A stretch of 64,000 bases of DNA, from contig NZ_JACCFK010000001.1 of NCBI RefSeq assembly GCF_013410405.1, positions 3,534,001 to 3,598,000 of the forward strand, read 5' to 3'. Below the pieces are notes generated by a model, which saw nothing but the letters and a program-made list of their open reading frames with translations, was not told the DNA's origin and searched no databases. Shown one piece after another: positions 52,496 to 62,870 of this stretch. Source of the DNA: Amycolatopsis endophytica (GTDB taxonomy: Bacteria; Actinomycetota; Actinomycetes; Mycobacteriales; Pseudonocardiaceae). How positions within the stretch are numbered: position 1 is the stretch's first letter; each line of letters starts with the position of its first letter. Position numbers and translations under genes: made by a program.

Positions 52496-52748
52496 CGCGG
52501 CCTTGACTGTAGAGACTGTTTCGGAATCGGCTGGCGTGGCGGTGCGAGTAGCAGAACCTGAGACAGCCCCTCGCTGTGGGATCGCCTCCTCATGAACGCC
52601 AGTTCACCACGTCGGCGCTGTCCTCGCGAGGAAACTGCCCACCCGTCGCCCGCCGCCACCCTCAACGGACGCGCTCCGCGCGACTCCGCCGATGGAAACC
52701 TGCGGCGGTGCGAGCTGGGTGCGTGGCGCAAGAGCCTTGAGTAAACGC

Positions 52749-52829
52749 GAGGCCGCCCGGCGCATCGCGGTTCTCGCAGCGCCGGGCGGCCTCATCTCCC
52801 CGGTCCCCACCGGTACGTCCACTATGGAC
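52749..52829 (+). promoter_or_regulatory. Three stacked hairpins upstream of pnuC
   Basis: First, a perfect 15-bp stem GAGGCCGCCCGGCGC/GCGCCGGGCGGCCTC (52749-52763, 52779-52793) has a 15-base loop. Then come CCGGT/ACCGG (52800-52804, 52809-52813) and GTCCA/TGGAC (52817-52821, 52825-52829). They sit in the 466-bp gap between the divergent fasR and pnuC genes, where no upstream coding transcript should end. It may be a structured pnuC leader or the terminator of an unannotated RNA. No gene is visible in the gap. Confidence 0.55.
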
Positions 52830-52961
52830 CTTGTGGATCTTTTTCCGCCAGTGTTCTCACCCGATCGTGCAAGCAATGTCCGGGAGGTGTAGCGGGTCTC
52901 ACTGCGGGTGAAGGAATGGGACTCGCGTCTGGCAGGTTGTGTCGTCAGACGGGAGGGCGCC

Positions 52962-53591
52962 ATGCACGTTCTGTTGCAGCACGGTTTGTCCGTTTTCGGA
53001 CAGTGGATCTCCATCGCGGAGCTGGTCGGGCAGCTGTGCGCGCTGGCCGTGGTGTTTCTGGCGCAGCGGCGCACGCTGTGGACGTGGCCGGTGCAGGTCG
53101 GTGCGACGGTCCTGCTGTTCGCCGTCTACGCCTCCGCTCATCTGGGCGGCCTCGCGGCCCGGCAGGTCGCGATCCTGCTGATCTCGGTCTACGGCTGGTG
53201 GTCCTGGACGCGGCGCCGCGATCCGGTGTACGGCGTCGTGGTGCGGGGCGGCCGGACGGTCGAGCGGATCATGATGGCCGCGGCCTTGGTCGCCGGCACC
53301 GTGGCGATGGCCCTGGTGCTCGACGCGCTGGGCGCGTCCTGGGCGCCGTGGCCGGACGCGGCGATTTTCGTCGGCACGCTCGTGGCCTTCGCCGCGCAGG
53401 GGCGCGGCCTGGTCGAGTTCTGGCTGGTGTGGCTGGTGGTCGACGCGATCGGCGTGCCGCTGCAGATCTCCTCGGGCCTGTACTTCTCCGCGGCGATCTA
53501 CCTCGTGTTCGCCGTCCTGGTGGTGCACGGCTGGTGGAGCTGGCACCGTGCCGCCGTCGCGCGCCCGGAACTCACGGCAGCATCCCGCTGA
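52962..53591 (+). CDS. pnuC: Nicotinamide riboside transporter PnuC-like
   Basis: A 209-residue membrane protein with seven hydrophobic segments. It has WISIAELVGQLCALAVVFLAQRRTLWTWPVQVGATVLLFAVYASAHL, LISVYGWWSWTRRR and the closing FAVLVVHGWWSWHRA; the repeated GWWxW motifs are the PnuC signature, binding the nucleoside base. It takes up nicotinamide riboside (or a related vitamin) by facilitated diffusion with trapping by phosphorylation. GGGAGG precedes ATG 52962. The end overlaps the convergent lactate permease by 20 bp. Confidence 0.9.
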   Translation: MHVLLQHGLSVFGQWISIAELVGQLCALAVVFLAQRRTLWTWPVQVGATVLLFAVYASAHLGGLAARQVAILLISVYGWWSWTRRRDPVYGVVVRGGRTVERIMMAAALVAGTVAMALVLDALGASWAPWPDAAIFVGTLVAFAAQGRGLVEFWLVWLVVDAIGVPLQISSGLYFSAAIYLVFAVLVVHGWWSWHRAAVARPELTAASR

Positions 53592-55185
53592 GGAAGCTCG
53601 CCTGCGCGGCCACGATCAGGCACATCACGAACAGCAGACCCAGACTCCACGGCAGCACCTTCCGCAACAGCGTGCCTTCTTCACCGGGCAGCATCGCGGC
53701 GGCGCAGGCGATGCTGAGGTTCTGCGGCGAGATCATCTTGCCGAGGACGCCGCCCGAGGAGTTGGCCGCCGCGAGCAGTTCGGCCGGCAGGCCCGCCTGG
53801 TGTGCCGCGGTCACCTGGAGCGCGCCGAACAGGGCGTTGGCCGAGGTGTCGGATCCGGACACGGCCACGCCGAACCAGCCGAGCACCGGCGACAGGAACG
53901 CCAGGCCCGCACCGGCCCCGGCGATGAAGTAGCCGATCGTCGTCGCCTGACCGGACAGGTTCATCACGTACGCCAGCGCGAGCACGCTCGTGACGGTGAG
54001 GATCGCGAAGCGCAACTCGTGCACCGTGCCGCCCCATTCGCGAACCGCGTCGCGGGCCTTGAACCTGAGGAAGATCGCCGTGAGGATGCCCGCGATGAGC
54101 ACGAGCGTCCCGCCGGTGTTGAGGAACGGCAGCGAGAAGGTGTTGCCGGACACCGGTTTGCCCGAGGAGCTCGCGACCGACAGCGCGGGCCAGTCGAACT
54201 TCCAGGTGGCGGCGTCCAGCAGGCGCTTGACCGGCGGGAGCTGGCCGAGCGAGAAGATGACGATGATCAGCCCGTAGGGCAGGTAGGCGCGGAAGACCTC
54301 GCCGCGGTCCTCGGGCCGGTCCATCGTTTCGGTGGCGACGCCGGTGAGCACGGAGGCCCGGACCTCTTCGCGGGCTGGTTTGCGTGCCGCCGGCAGCGCG
54401 ACGAGCGCGGCGGCACCGGCGAGCGCCGCACCGATGTCGGCGAGCTGGGCCGAGACGAAGTTGGCGGCGGCGAACTGCACCACCCCGAACGCCGCCCCGC
54501 ACACCAGCGCGGGCATCCAGGTCTCCCGCAGCCCGCGGCGCCCGTCGACGATGATGACCAGCAGCAGCGGCACGAACAACGCGAGGATCGGCGTCTGACG
54601 TCCCACGATCGACGACACGGTGTCCAGCGGAAGCCCGGTGACCTGGGCGAGGGTCACGACCGGCGTCCCCATGGCGCCGAACGCGACGGGCGCCGTGTTC
54701 GCGACGAGTGCCACGACCGCGGCCCGGACCGGGGTGAAGCCGAGCGCCACCAGCATCACCGAGCTGATCGCCACGGGCGCGCCGAACCCCGCCAGTGCTT
54801 CCATGAGGGCACCGAAGCAGAACGCGATGATCAACGCCTGGATGCGCGGATCGTCCGACACCCGGCCGAATGATCGCCGCAGCACGTCGAAATGTCCCGT
54901 GCGCACCGTGATGCGATAGATCCAGAGTGCGTTGACGACGATCCACATGATGGGGAAGAGACCGAACGCCGCGCCCTGGAACCCGCTGGAGATCGCCTGG
55001 CCGACGGGCATCCCGTAGACCGCGACGGCCACGATGAGGGCGACGAGTAGGCCGATCAGCCCGGCTTGGTGTGCCTTCATGCGGACGACGCCGAGCAGGA
55101 CGAGAACGGTCGCCAGAGGAAGCGCGGCGAACAGGGCGGACAAGCCGAGTGACCCGGCGAGCGGGGCGAGTTCCTGCACGAACAT
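53572..55185 (-). CDS. lctP: L-lactate permease
   Basis: A 537-residue, 12-14 helix permease of the LctP family. It shows GFQGAAFGLFPIMWIVVNALWIYRI, ALMEALAGFGAPVAISSVMLVALGF, PVAFGAMGTPV, GWFGVAVSGSDTSANALFGALQV and SSGGVLGKMISPQNLSIA, which are the conserved loops of the family. It imports lactate or glycolate with protons. No lactate dehydrogenase gene is adjacent. It lies in an insertion-like block between fasR and aceE, with a repeat-dense gap upstream of its start. Confidence 0.94.
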   Translation of the reverse strand: MFVQELAPLAGSLGLSALFAALPLATVLVLLGVVRMKAHQAGLIGLLVALIVAVAVYGMPVGQAISSGFQGAAFGLFPIMWIVVNALWIYRITVRTGHFDVLRRSFGRVSDDPRIQALIIAFCFGALMEALAGFGAPVAISSVMLVALGFTPVRAAVVALVANTAPVAFGAMGTPVVTLAQVTGLPLDTVSSIVGRQTPILALFVPLLLVIIVDGRRGLRETWMPALVCGAAFGVVQFAAANFVSAQLADIGAALAGAAALVALPAARKPAREEVRASVLTGVATETMDRPEDRGEVFRAYLPYGLIIVIFSLGQLPPVKRLLDAATWKFDWPALSVASSSGKPVSGNTFSLPFLNTGGTLVLIAGILTAIFLRFKARDAVREWGGTVHELRFAILTVTSVLALAYVMNLSGQATTIGYFIAGAGAGLAFLSPVLGWFGVAVSGSDTSANALFGALQVTAAHQAGLPAELLAAANSSGGVLGKMISPQNLSIACAAAMLPGEEGTLLRKVLPWSLGLLFVMCLIVAAQASFLSGMLP

Positions 55186-55312
55186 GCCGACCTCGATTCC
55201 ACATCGCGGAAGTCATCTTCCGCCCGAGTGGGGAGGGATGATCCACTTCCAGCTCACGCAGGTCAAGCGCCCCGTTCCACTGATCGAGACACCCCGCCCC
55301 GCGCCCGCGCCC

Positions 55313-55412
55313 GCCAACACGCCGCCCGGAGCGGCCAACACGCCGCCCGGAGCGGCCAACACGCCGCCCGGAGCGGCCAACACGCCGCGGCGCGCGGCGT
55401 GTTGGCCGCTCC
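55313..55412. repeat. 21-bp tandem repeats ending in a perfect 20-bp-stem hairpin
   Basis: A 21-bp unit beginning GCCAACACGCC starts at 55313, 55334, 55355 and 55376; the first three are nearly identical. The fourth copy turns back on itself: 55370-55389 and 55393-55412 are perfectly complementary over 20 bp with a 3-base loop (GCG). Two weaker inverted copies (GTGTTGGCC, GTGTTTGCC) continue to about 55455. This lies in a 638-bp gap between lctP and aceE with no convincing gene. It resembles no CRISPR, since the units are contiguous without spacers. Confidence 0.85.
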
Positions 55413-55533
55413 CGCTGGCGTGTTGGCCCTTCCGGTCACCGTGTTTGCCCCTCCGGGACAGCACCCGGCAACGCCACGCAACCCACCAGCCGCCCAGTCC
55501 TCCCCCGCACCCCGATCCCCAGCCCAGTTCTGC

Positions 55534-55589
55534 GGCCGATCAGGCGGTGTCAAGGCACGCTTTCCCGCCTTGACACCGCCTGCTCGGCC
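55534..55589. repeat. Long inverted repeat, 23-bp stem
   Basis: Arms CAGGCGGTGTCAAGGC (55541-55556) and GCCTTGACACCGCCTG (55567-55582) are perfectly complementary around a 10-base loop. With the flanks GGCCGAT/CTCGGCC the stem grows to 23 bp with one mismatch. It lies in the same gene-free gap as the 21-bp array. A mobile palindromic repeat or a stable RNA hairpin are the options. Confidence 0.8.
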
Positions 55590-55774
55590 GGAGAAACAAT
55601 GAAAAATCGGGGCGGCCCCAATCGACTGCGAGCTTGCGAGCCCGGCGCTTGAGAAACGCGCGCAGCGCAAAAACCCGCGTAGCGCCTACCGAACCGCCCG
55701 CCCCCCAACGCCGGTGCGCGGTTCGACGGCCCGGCGCACAACGCGCACCCACACCCACGCCCGATGACCATGCG

Positions 55775-55811
55775 CGAAGGCCACCCGCGCGAAACACGCG
55801 GGTGGCCTTCG
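55775..55811 (-). terminator. Hairpin terminator of aceE (no U-tract)
   Basis: Perfect 15-bp arms CGAAGGCCACCCGCG (55775-55789) and CGCGGGTGGCCTTCG (55797-55811) enclose a seven-base loop, 12 bp beyond the aceE stop. No T-run follows on the minus strand, as is common for actinobacterial terminators. Confidence 0.75.
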
Positions 55812-55823
55812 GAACCGCTCGGA

Positions 55824-58634
<2,811 letters not shown>

Positions 58635-58764
58635 GGGATCTCCTCGCCGTTCTCACTTCGCGTGCGGGACACGGATGCCTCTGGGTCGCCGTGCCCTCTC
58701 TGTCATGGTCGTCCTGTCGGGGGCTTCCCGTCATCGCTACTGAGCGGTAACGTTCACCTCTGTC

Positions 58765-58785
58765 CGCGCGCGCGTGCGCGCGCGT
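58765..58785. repeat. Alternating CG tract upstream of aceE
   Basis: About 21 bp of strictly alternating purine-pyrimidine, a (CG)n run with one TG step, sit in the 370-bp gap between divergent aceE (58634) and the DUF3052 gene (59005). Such tracts can flip to Z-DNA under negative supercoiling. Apart from this and a possible -35 TTGACA near 58881-58886, the gap shows no gene. Confidence 0.6.
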
Positions 58786-59004
58786 AATGCCCACCCTAGG
58801 CCAGACGGGCTCGCGCGGGTGCCGCCGAGGGTCGGTTTGCGGTCGCGAACACCTGCCGCCGGGCCCTACGCTGCGCTACGAGTTGACAGAGATCCGGTGT
58901 GGACGGTTGCGCCGGAGGCTCCGGGCGTGTTCGCTAGCCCCATCCGTATGTCGAGAGCGCGCGGCACCCTGCCGTTCGCGTCGTGAGTTGGAGGAGTGAC
59001 TGCA

Positions 59005-59436
59005 GTGGTCGCCGCTGGAGACGCTGAGTACAGCAGCGTCGCCGAGAGGCTTGGCATCAAGCCGGACATGACGGTTCAGGAGATCGGCTGGGACGAGGAC
59101 GTCGACGACGACCTGCGTGCCGCGGTCGAAGAACATATCGGCGGCGATCTCCTCGACGAGGACGCCGACGAGGTCATCGACGTCGTCCTGCTGTGGTGGC
59201 GGGAGGACGACGGAGACCTGGTCGACGCGATCATGGACGCGCGGTCGCCGCTCGACGAGAACGGCATCATCTGGGTCCTGACCCCCAAGACCGGGCAGCC
59301 CGGGCACGTGGAGCCCAGTGAGATCGCCGAGGCCGTGCCCACGGTCGGGCTCGCGCAGACCTCCAACATCAGCGTCGGCGCCAACTGGGCCGGCACGAAG
59401 CTGGTGCCGCCGAAGTCGAAGTCGAAGCAGCGCTGA
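59005..59436 (+). CDS. DUF3052 family protein
   Basis: A 143-residue conserved actinobacterial protein. It contains YSSVAERLGIKPDMTVQEIGWDEDVDDDLRAAVEEHIGGDLLDEDADEVIDVVLLWWREDDGDLVDAIMDAR and IWVLTPKTGQPGHVEPSEIAEAVPTVGLAQTS. The function is unknown; acidic residues dominate. I choose GTG 59005, which is 10 bp from GGAGG (58990-58994) and matches mycobacterial starts (VVAA...); GTG 58996 is only one base from that site. It is followed by ahpE after 61 bp, as in M. tuberculosis. Confidence 0.92.
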   Translation: MVAAGDAEYSSVAERLGIKPDMTVQEIGWDEDVDDDLRAAVEEHIGGDLLDEDADEVIDVVLLWWREDDGDLVDAIMDARSPLDENGIIWVLTPKTGQPGHVEPSEIAEAVPTVGLAQTSNISVGANWAGTKLVPPKSKSKQR

Positions 59437-59497
59437 CCGGCCGCACGATAGGGTGGGCTGGGGACAAGCAAACGTGGCGATGCGGAAAGGTGCTTCG

Positions 59498-59962
59498 ATG
59501 GCGGTCGAGGTCGGTTCAGCTGCACCGGATTTCACCCTGAACGACTACAACAAGCAGCCGGTGAAGCTGTCGTCCTTCCAGGGTGACAAGCCGGTCCTGC
59601 TGGTGTTCTACCCGTTCGCGTTCAGCGGGATCTGCCAGGGCGAGCTGTGCCAGCTGCGCGACGAGTTCGCCGAGTACGACGGCCAGGGCGTCCAGGTGCT
59701 CGGTGTGTCCGTCGACACACCGTTCTCGCTCAAGGCGTGGGCCGAGCAGCAGGGCTACCAGTTCCCGCTGCTGTCGGACTTCTGGCCGCACGGTGAGGTC
59801 GCCAAGCTCTACGGCGTCTTCAACGAGGGCGCCGGGCTGGCCAACCGCGGCACCTTCCTGATCGACAAGACCGGCGTGGTGCGCTACGCCGAGGTCAACC
59901 AGCCGGGCGAACCGCGTGACCAGCTCGCCTGGAAGCGCGCGGTGGCCGAGCTGCCGCAGTGA
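59498..59962 (+). CDS. ahpE: AhpE-type one-cysteine peroxiredoxin
   Basis: A 154-residue thioredoxin-fold peroxiredoxin that reduces hydroperoxides. The peroxidatic cysteine is Cys46 in [16 protein letters not shown], with the active-site Thr/Pro replaced in the typical AhpE way and Arg supplied later ([11 protein letters not shown]). A second cysteine, Cys51, lies five residues on, where mycobacterial AhpE has another residue. It might resolve the sulfenic acid. ATG 59498 starts [14 protein letters not shown]. It is probably co-transcribed with the DUF3052 gene. Confidence 0.93.
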   Translation: MAVEVGSAAPDFTLNDYNKQPVKLSSFQGDKPVLLVFYPFAFSGICQGELCQLRDEFAEYDGQGVQVLGVSVDTPFSLKAWAEQQGYQFPLLSDFWPHGEVAKLYGVFNEGAGLANRGTFLIDKTGVVRYAEVNQPGEPRDQLAWKRAVAELPQ

Positions 59963-60003
59963 TCTCTTCGGCCGGTGGTGGCCCTCGTGCCGCCACCGGC
60001 TGA

Positions 60004-60075
60004 GGGCGCATAGCTCAGCGGAAGAGCACCTCCCTTACAAGGAGGGGGTCGCAGGTTCGAACCCTGCTGCGCCCA
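60004..60075 (+). tRNA. tRNA-Val (anticodon TAC)
   Basis: A 72-base cloverleaf. The acceptor stem GGGCGCA pairs with TGCGCCC (60004-60010 with 60068-60074), and the D-arm GCTC...GAGC, anticodon stem CCTCC/GGAGG with loop CTTACAA (anticodon TAC), and T-arm GCAGG-TTCGAAC-CCTGC are all complete. The discriminator is A at 60075. The 3' CCA is not encoded (ACCC follows), as usual in actinobacteria. It lies 41 bp after ahpE. Confidence 0.97.
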
Positions 60076-60375
60076 CCCGTGTCATCGCGTCCCGTGGAAG
60101 GACGTTGGGCGTTCGGACGAGTTCGCGCGCGGCTCGTCGTGGGAACGTGAGGAACGTGCCGTCCGAGCCTGGTCCGTTCGATCCGCATCCCGTGCGCAGG
60201 GCGCGGCTCGAAGCGATCCTGTGGACCGCCGTCGGTCACCGGGCTGGTCGCCGCGGCGTTGTGGGTGCGCTATCTCCGCGTTCTGCGCCGGAGTCCGGGG
60301 CGTTCCGGTACCGTGCGACGACGCTCGTCACGGAAATCACGTGCGTTCGCGGGCGAAAATCGACAGGCTCACGTC
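60076..60375. other. Intergenic after tRNA-Val, no gene recognised
   Basis: Three hundred bases between the tRNA and the methyltransferase carry no convincing gene or terminator. tRNA 3' ends are common integration sites, but I find no repeat of the tRNA tail here or later in the window, and no integrase gene. Confidence 0.5.
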
Positions 60376-61137
60376 GTGAACCGTGACCTGATCTCGCGCC
60401 TCGCCCATGCCGACCATCCCATCGCCGCGCCGCTCGGTGATGAGGCGGTCGCCGCCCTGCTCGACCGGGCTCTGCCGCGCGACGGCGCGACCATGCTGGA
60501 TCTCGGGTGCGGCGGTGGGGAGTGGCTGCTCCGCGCCCTCGCCGTCCGGCCGGAGGCGCGGGCCGAAGGTGTCGACCTCGCCGAGCCCGCCCTCGATCAT
60601 GCCCGTCGCGAAGCCGGCAGGCGAGGCGTGGGCGACCGGCTCGTCCTCCACCGGCAGGACGTCTCCGCCTTCACCGCCGCCGAACCGTTCGACCTGGTGC
60701 TCTGCGTCGGCTCCACGCACGCGTTCGGCGGTCTGCTCCCGGCCCTCGCCGCGGCACGACGGCTGCTCGCGCCGGGCGGGCGGGTGATCGTCGGCGACGG
60801 GTACTGGGAATGTGAGCCGTCCCCGGAGGCGGTCGAGATGCTCGGCGACTTCGCCGACCTGGCCACGACCGTCGACGCGCTCACCACCGACGGCTGGATC
60901 CCGCTCTACGGGCACCTCAGCACCCGCCAGGAACTCGACGACTACGAGTGGTCCTGGACCGGCTCGCTCGCCGCGCAAGCACTCGACCAGCCCGACGTGC
61001 TCGCCGTCGCGACCGAGCACCGGAACGGCTGGCTGCGCGGCTACCGCGACTGCTTCGGGTTCCTCACCCTGACCCTCGCCGACGGGTCGCGATCCCCGGA
61101 AGCCGCACCCGGCCGGCTGGACGCGCCGCTCCCGTGA
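60376..61137 (+). CDS. SAM-dependent methyltransferase
   Basis: A 253-residue class I methyltransferase. Motif I is MLDLGCGGGEWLLRAL, motif II the acidic AEGVDLAEPALDHAR, motif III DLVLCVGSTHAFGG and LLAPGGRVIVGDGYWE. The segment DGYWECEP followed by LYGHLSTRQELDDYEWSWTGSLA is a recurrent pattern in actinomycete proteins annotated as such; the substrate is unknown. It starts at GTG 60376 with no obvious ribosome-binding site. Followed by an ADP-ribosylglycohydrolase gene 16 bp later. Confidence 0.82.
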   Translation: MNRDLISRLAHADHPIAAPLGDEAVAALLDRALPRDGATMLDLGCGGGEWLLRALAVRPEARAEGVDLAEPALDHARREAGRRGVGDRLVLHRQDVSAFTAAEPFDLVLCVGSTHAFGGLLPALAAARRLLAPGGRVIVGDGYWECEPSPEAVEMLGDFADLATTVDALTTDGWIPLYGHLSTRQELDDYEWSWTGSLAAQALDQPDVLAVATEHRNGWLRGYRDCFGFLTLTLADGSRSPEAAPGRLDAPLP

Positions 61138-61153
61138 ATGAGATCGTGTCACC

Positions 61154-62083
61154 GTGCGGGAACGAGTGCTGTCGACCTTGGCGGGCCTGGCGATCGGCGA
61201 CGCATTGGGCATGCCCACCGAGGGCAAGGCGCCACACGACATCACCCCGGTCACGAACTTCCAGGCCGCGCGGGGAATGCCGGCAGGAGGAGTGACCGAC
61301 GACACGCAACAGGCCGTGATCATGGCCCGCCTCCTGATCGGCAACGACGGGCGCATCGACCCGCGCCGCCTCGCGGACGAACTCCTCGACTGGGAGCGGG
61401 ACCTGCGAAGCCGCGGGATCCGGGGACTGCTGGGCCCGTCGACACGGGCCGCGGTGACCGCGGTGGCGGCAGGTGAACCGTTGGAGAAGGCCGGTCGCCA
61501 CGGAACCACGAACGGCGCCGCCATGCGCATCGCGCCGGTGGGCATCGTGAACCCACCCGAGCTGCCGCTGCTCGTCGACCGGGTGGTGGAGGCCAGCTGG
61601 GTCACGCACAACACCGGCGTCGCGCTCGCGGGGGCGGCCGCGGTCGCCGCGGCGGTGAGCGCGGGGATCGGCGGAGCGAGCCGGGAGGAGGCGACGGACT
61701 GCGCCATCGAGGCCGCGGAACTGGCGGCGCGGAGGGGAAACTGGGTCGCCGCGGGGGACGTCGCCGCGCGGATCAGGTGGGCGCGCACGATGAACCCGGC
61801 CGACATCGCGAGTCTGATCGGAACCAGCGTCGCCACCCAGGAGTCGGTGCCCGCCGCCTTCGCGGTGCTCGCGCACAATCCCGACCCGTGGGAAGCGTGC
61901 CGCGTCGCGGCGAGCCTCGGTGGGGACACCGACACGATCGCGTCCATGGCGGGCGCGATCGCCGGGGCGTGTCACGGCGCGGGGGCGTTTCCGGAGGAGG
62001 CGGTCCGGACCGTGACCGAGGTCAACGAGCTTCCGCTGCCGGAGCTGGCCGACGGGTTGCTGAAACTTCGCGCCAGAAACTGA
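61154..62083 (+). CDS. ADP-ribosylglycohydrolase family protein
   Basis: A 309-residue all-helical enzyme of the DraG/ARH family, which removes ADP-ribose from proteins or nucleic acids with two Mg ions. Metal ligands appear in LAIGDALGMPTEG, VTDDTQQAV (DD pair), TNGAAMRIAPVG, VTHNTGVAL and SLGGDTDTIASMAGAI; all canonical positions are intact. The start is GTG 61154. Its last 62 bases overlap the convergent hydrolase gene, an unusually long overlap. It has no adjacent ADP-ribosyltransferase. Confidence 0.9.
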   Translation: MRERVLSTLAGLAIGDALGMPTEGKAPHDITPVTNFQAARGMPAGGVTDDTQQAVIMARLLIGNDGRIDPRRLADELLDWERDLRSRGIRGLLGPSTRAAVTAVAAGEPLEKAGRHGTTNGAAMRIAPVGIVNPPELPLLVDRVVEASWVTHNTGVALAGAAAVAAAVSAGIGGASREEATDCAIEAAELAARRGNWVAAGDVAARIRWARTMNPADIASLIGTSVATQESVPAAFAVLAHNPDPWEACRVAASLGGDTDTIASMAGAIAGACHGAGAFPEEAVRTVTEVNELPLPELADGLLKLRARN

Positions 62084-62870
62084 CGAGCGCCTCGGCCGTC
62101 TCGTGTGGACGGTCGAGTTGCACGCAGTGACCGGCGCCCGCGATCCCGGCCGCGTCCCGGCCGAAGCGTCTGGCCAGCCGCTGGTACTGCTCGTGCGAGC
62201 CGGTGAAGGCGTCGTCCATGCCGTGCACGAACAGCAGCGGCACACCGGAACCGGCCAGCTCCCCGAGACCCGTCCGCGGCCCGCACAGCATCCGCGGGAA
62301 ACCGATGAGATGACCGGTGCGCGTCGTCGACAGCCGCGTGGTCATCAGGTCCAGCCGCTCCGGTTGCTCCCGGGCCCAGTGCTCGATGAGGTTGCCGAGC
62401 CCGGCCGCGCCCCCGGCGGACACCGCCTCCGCGCACCAGGTGAGGAAAGCGGTTTCTTTGTCCGATCCGGACAACAGGCTGCCCAGCGGCGCAAGGCTGT
62501 GCACGGCCCGTGGGTCGATCACGGCAGCGGTGTGTGCGACCGCGGCTCCCGCGCAGTGCGCGACGACGTGCGCCGGCTCGCCTTCGCCGATTTCGCCGAT
62601 CACCGCGAGCAGGTCGTGGGCCATCGCGGACAGTGTGTAGGCGCTCGGATCGTCGGAGCCGGGGCTTTCGTGCTGGCCGTGGTGATCCACCGCCCAGGCC
62701 GCGTACCCGGCGTCGGCGAGCAGCGGCAGCAGCGGCGCGAAGTCCTCTTTGGACCCCAGGTACCCGGCGACGAGGACCACCGGCTCGCCGGTCCCGGCCC
62801 GGTGGGCGGCGAACCGGCCCCGGTCGGTCTCCAGCATGACAGTCCCGGCCGTGAAGGACGCGGTGGTCAC
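62022..62870 (-). CDS. Alpha/beta hydrolase
   Basis: A 282-residue hydrolase. The nucleophile elbow reads VVAHCAGAAVAHT, so Cys takes the place of the usual Ser (GHSxG is AHCAG here), with an acid in FVHGMDDAF and the His in AGHCVQLDRPHE. The oxyanion region VVLVAGYLGSKEDF lies near the N-terminus. GTG 62870 overlaps the stop of the upstream glycosyltransferase (GTGA), so they are translated together. Its substrate may be a compound handled by that enzyme. Its 3' end overlaps the glycohydrolase gene by 62 bp. Confidence 0.82.
   Translation of the reverse strand: MTTASFTAGTVMLETDRGRFAAHRAGTGEPVVLVAGYLGSKEDFAPLLPLLADAGYAAWAVDHHGQHESPGSDDPSAYTLSAMAHDLLAVIGEIGEGEPAHVVAHCAGAAVAHTAAVIDPRAVHSLAPLGSLLSGSDKETAFLTWCAEAVSAGGAAGLGNLIEHWAREQPERLDLMTTRLSTTRTGHLIGFPRMLCGPRTGLGELAGSGVPLLFVHGMDDAFTGSHEQYQRLARRFGRDAAGIAGAGHCVQLDRPHETAEALVSFWREVSATRRPAPAAEAR

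Noticed and set aside
55313..55412. CRISPR array
   Set aside because: Units are contiguous 21-bp repeats without unique spacers, and no cas gene is present.
60004..60375. Integrated element at the tRNA-Val 3' end
   Set aside because: No integrase, no duplicated tRNA tail and no change in composition within the visible downstream genes.
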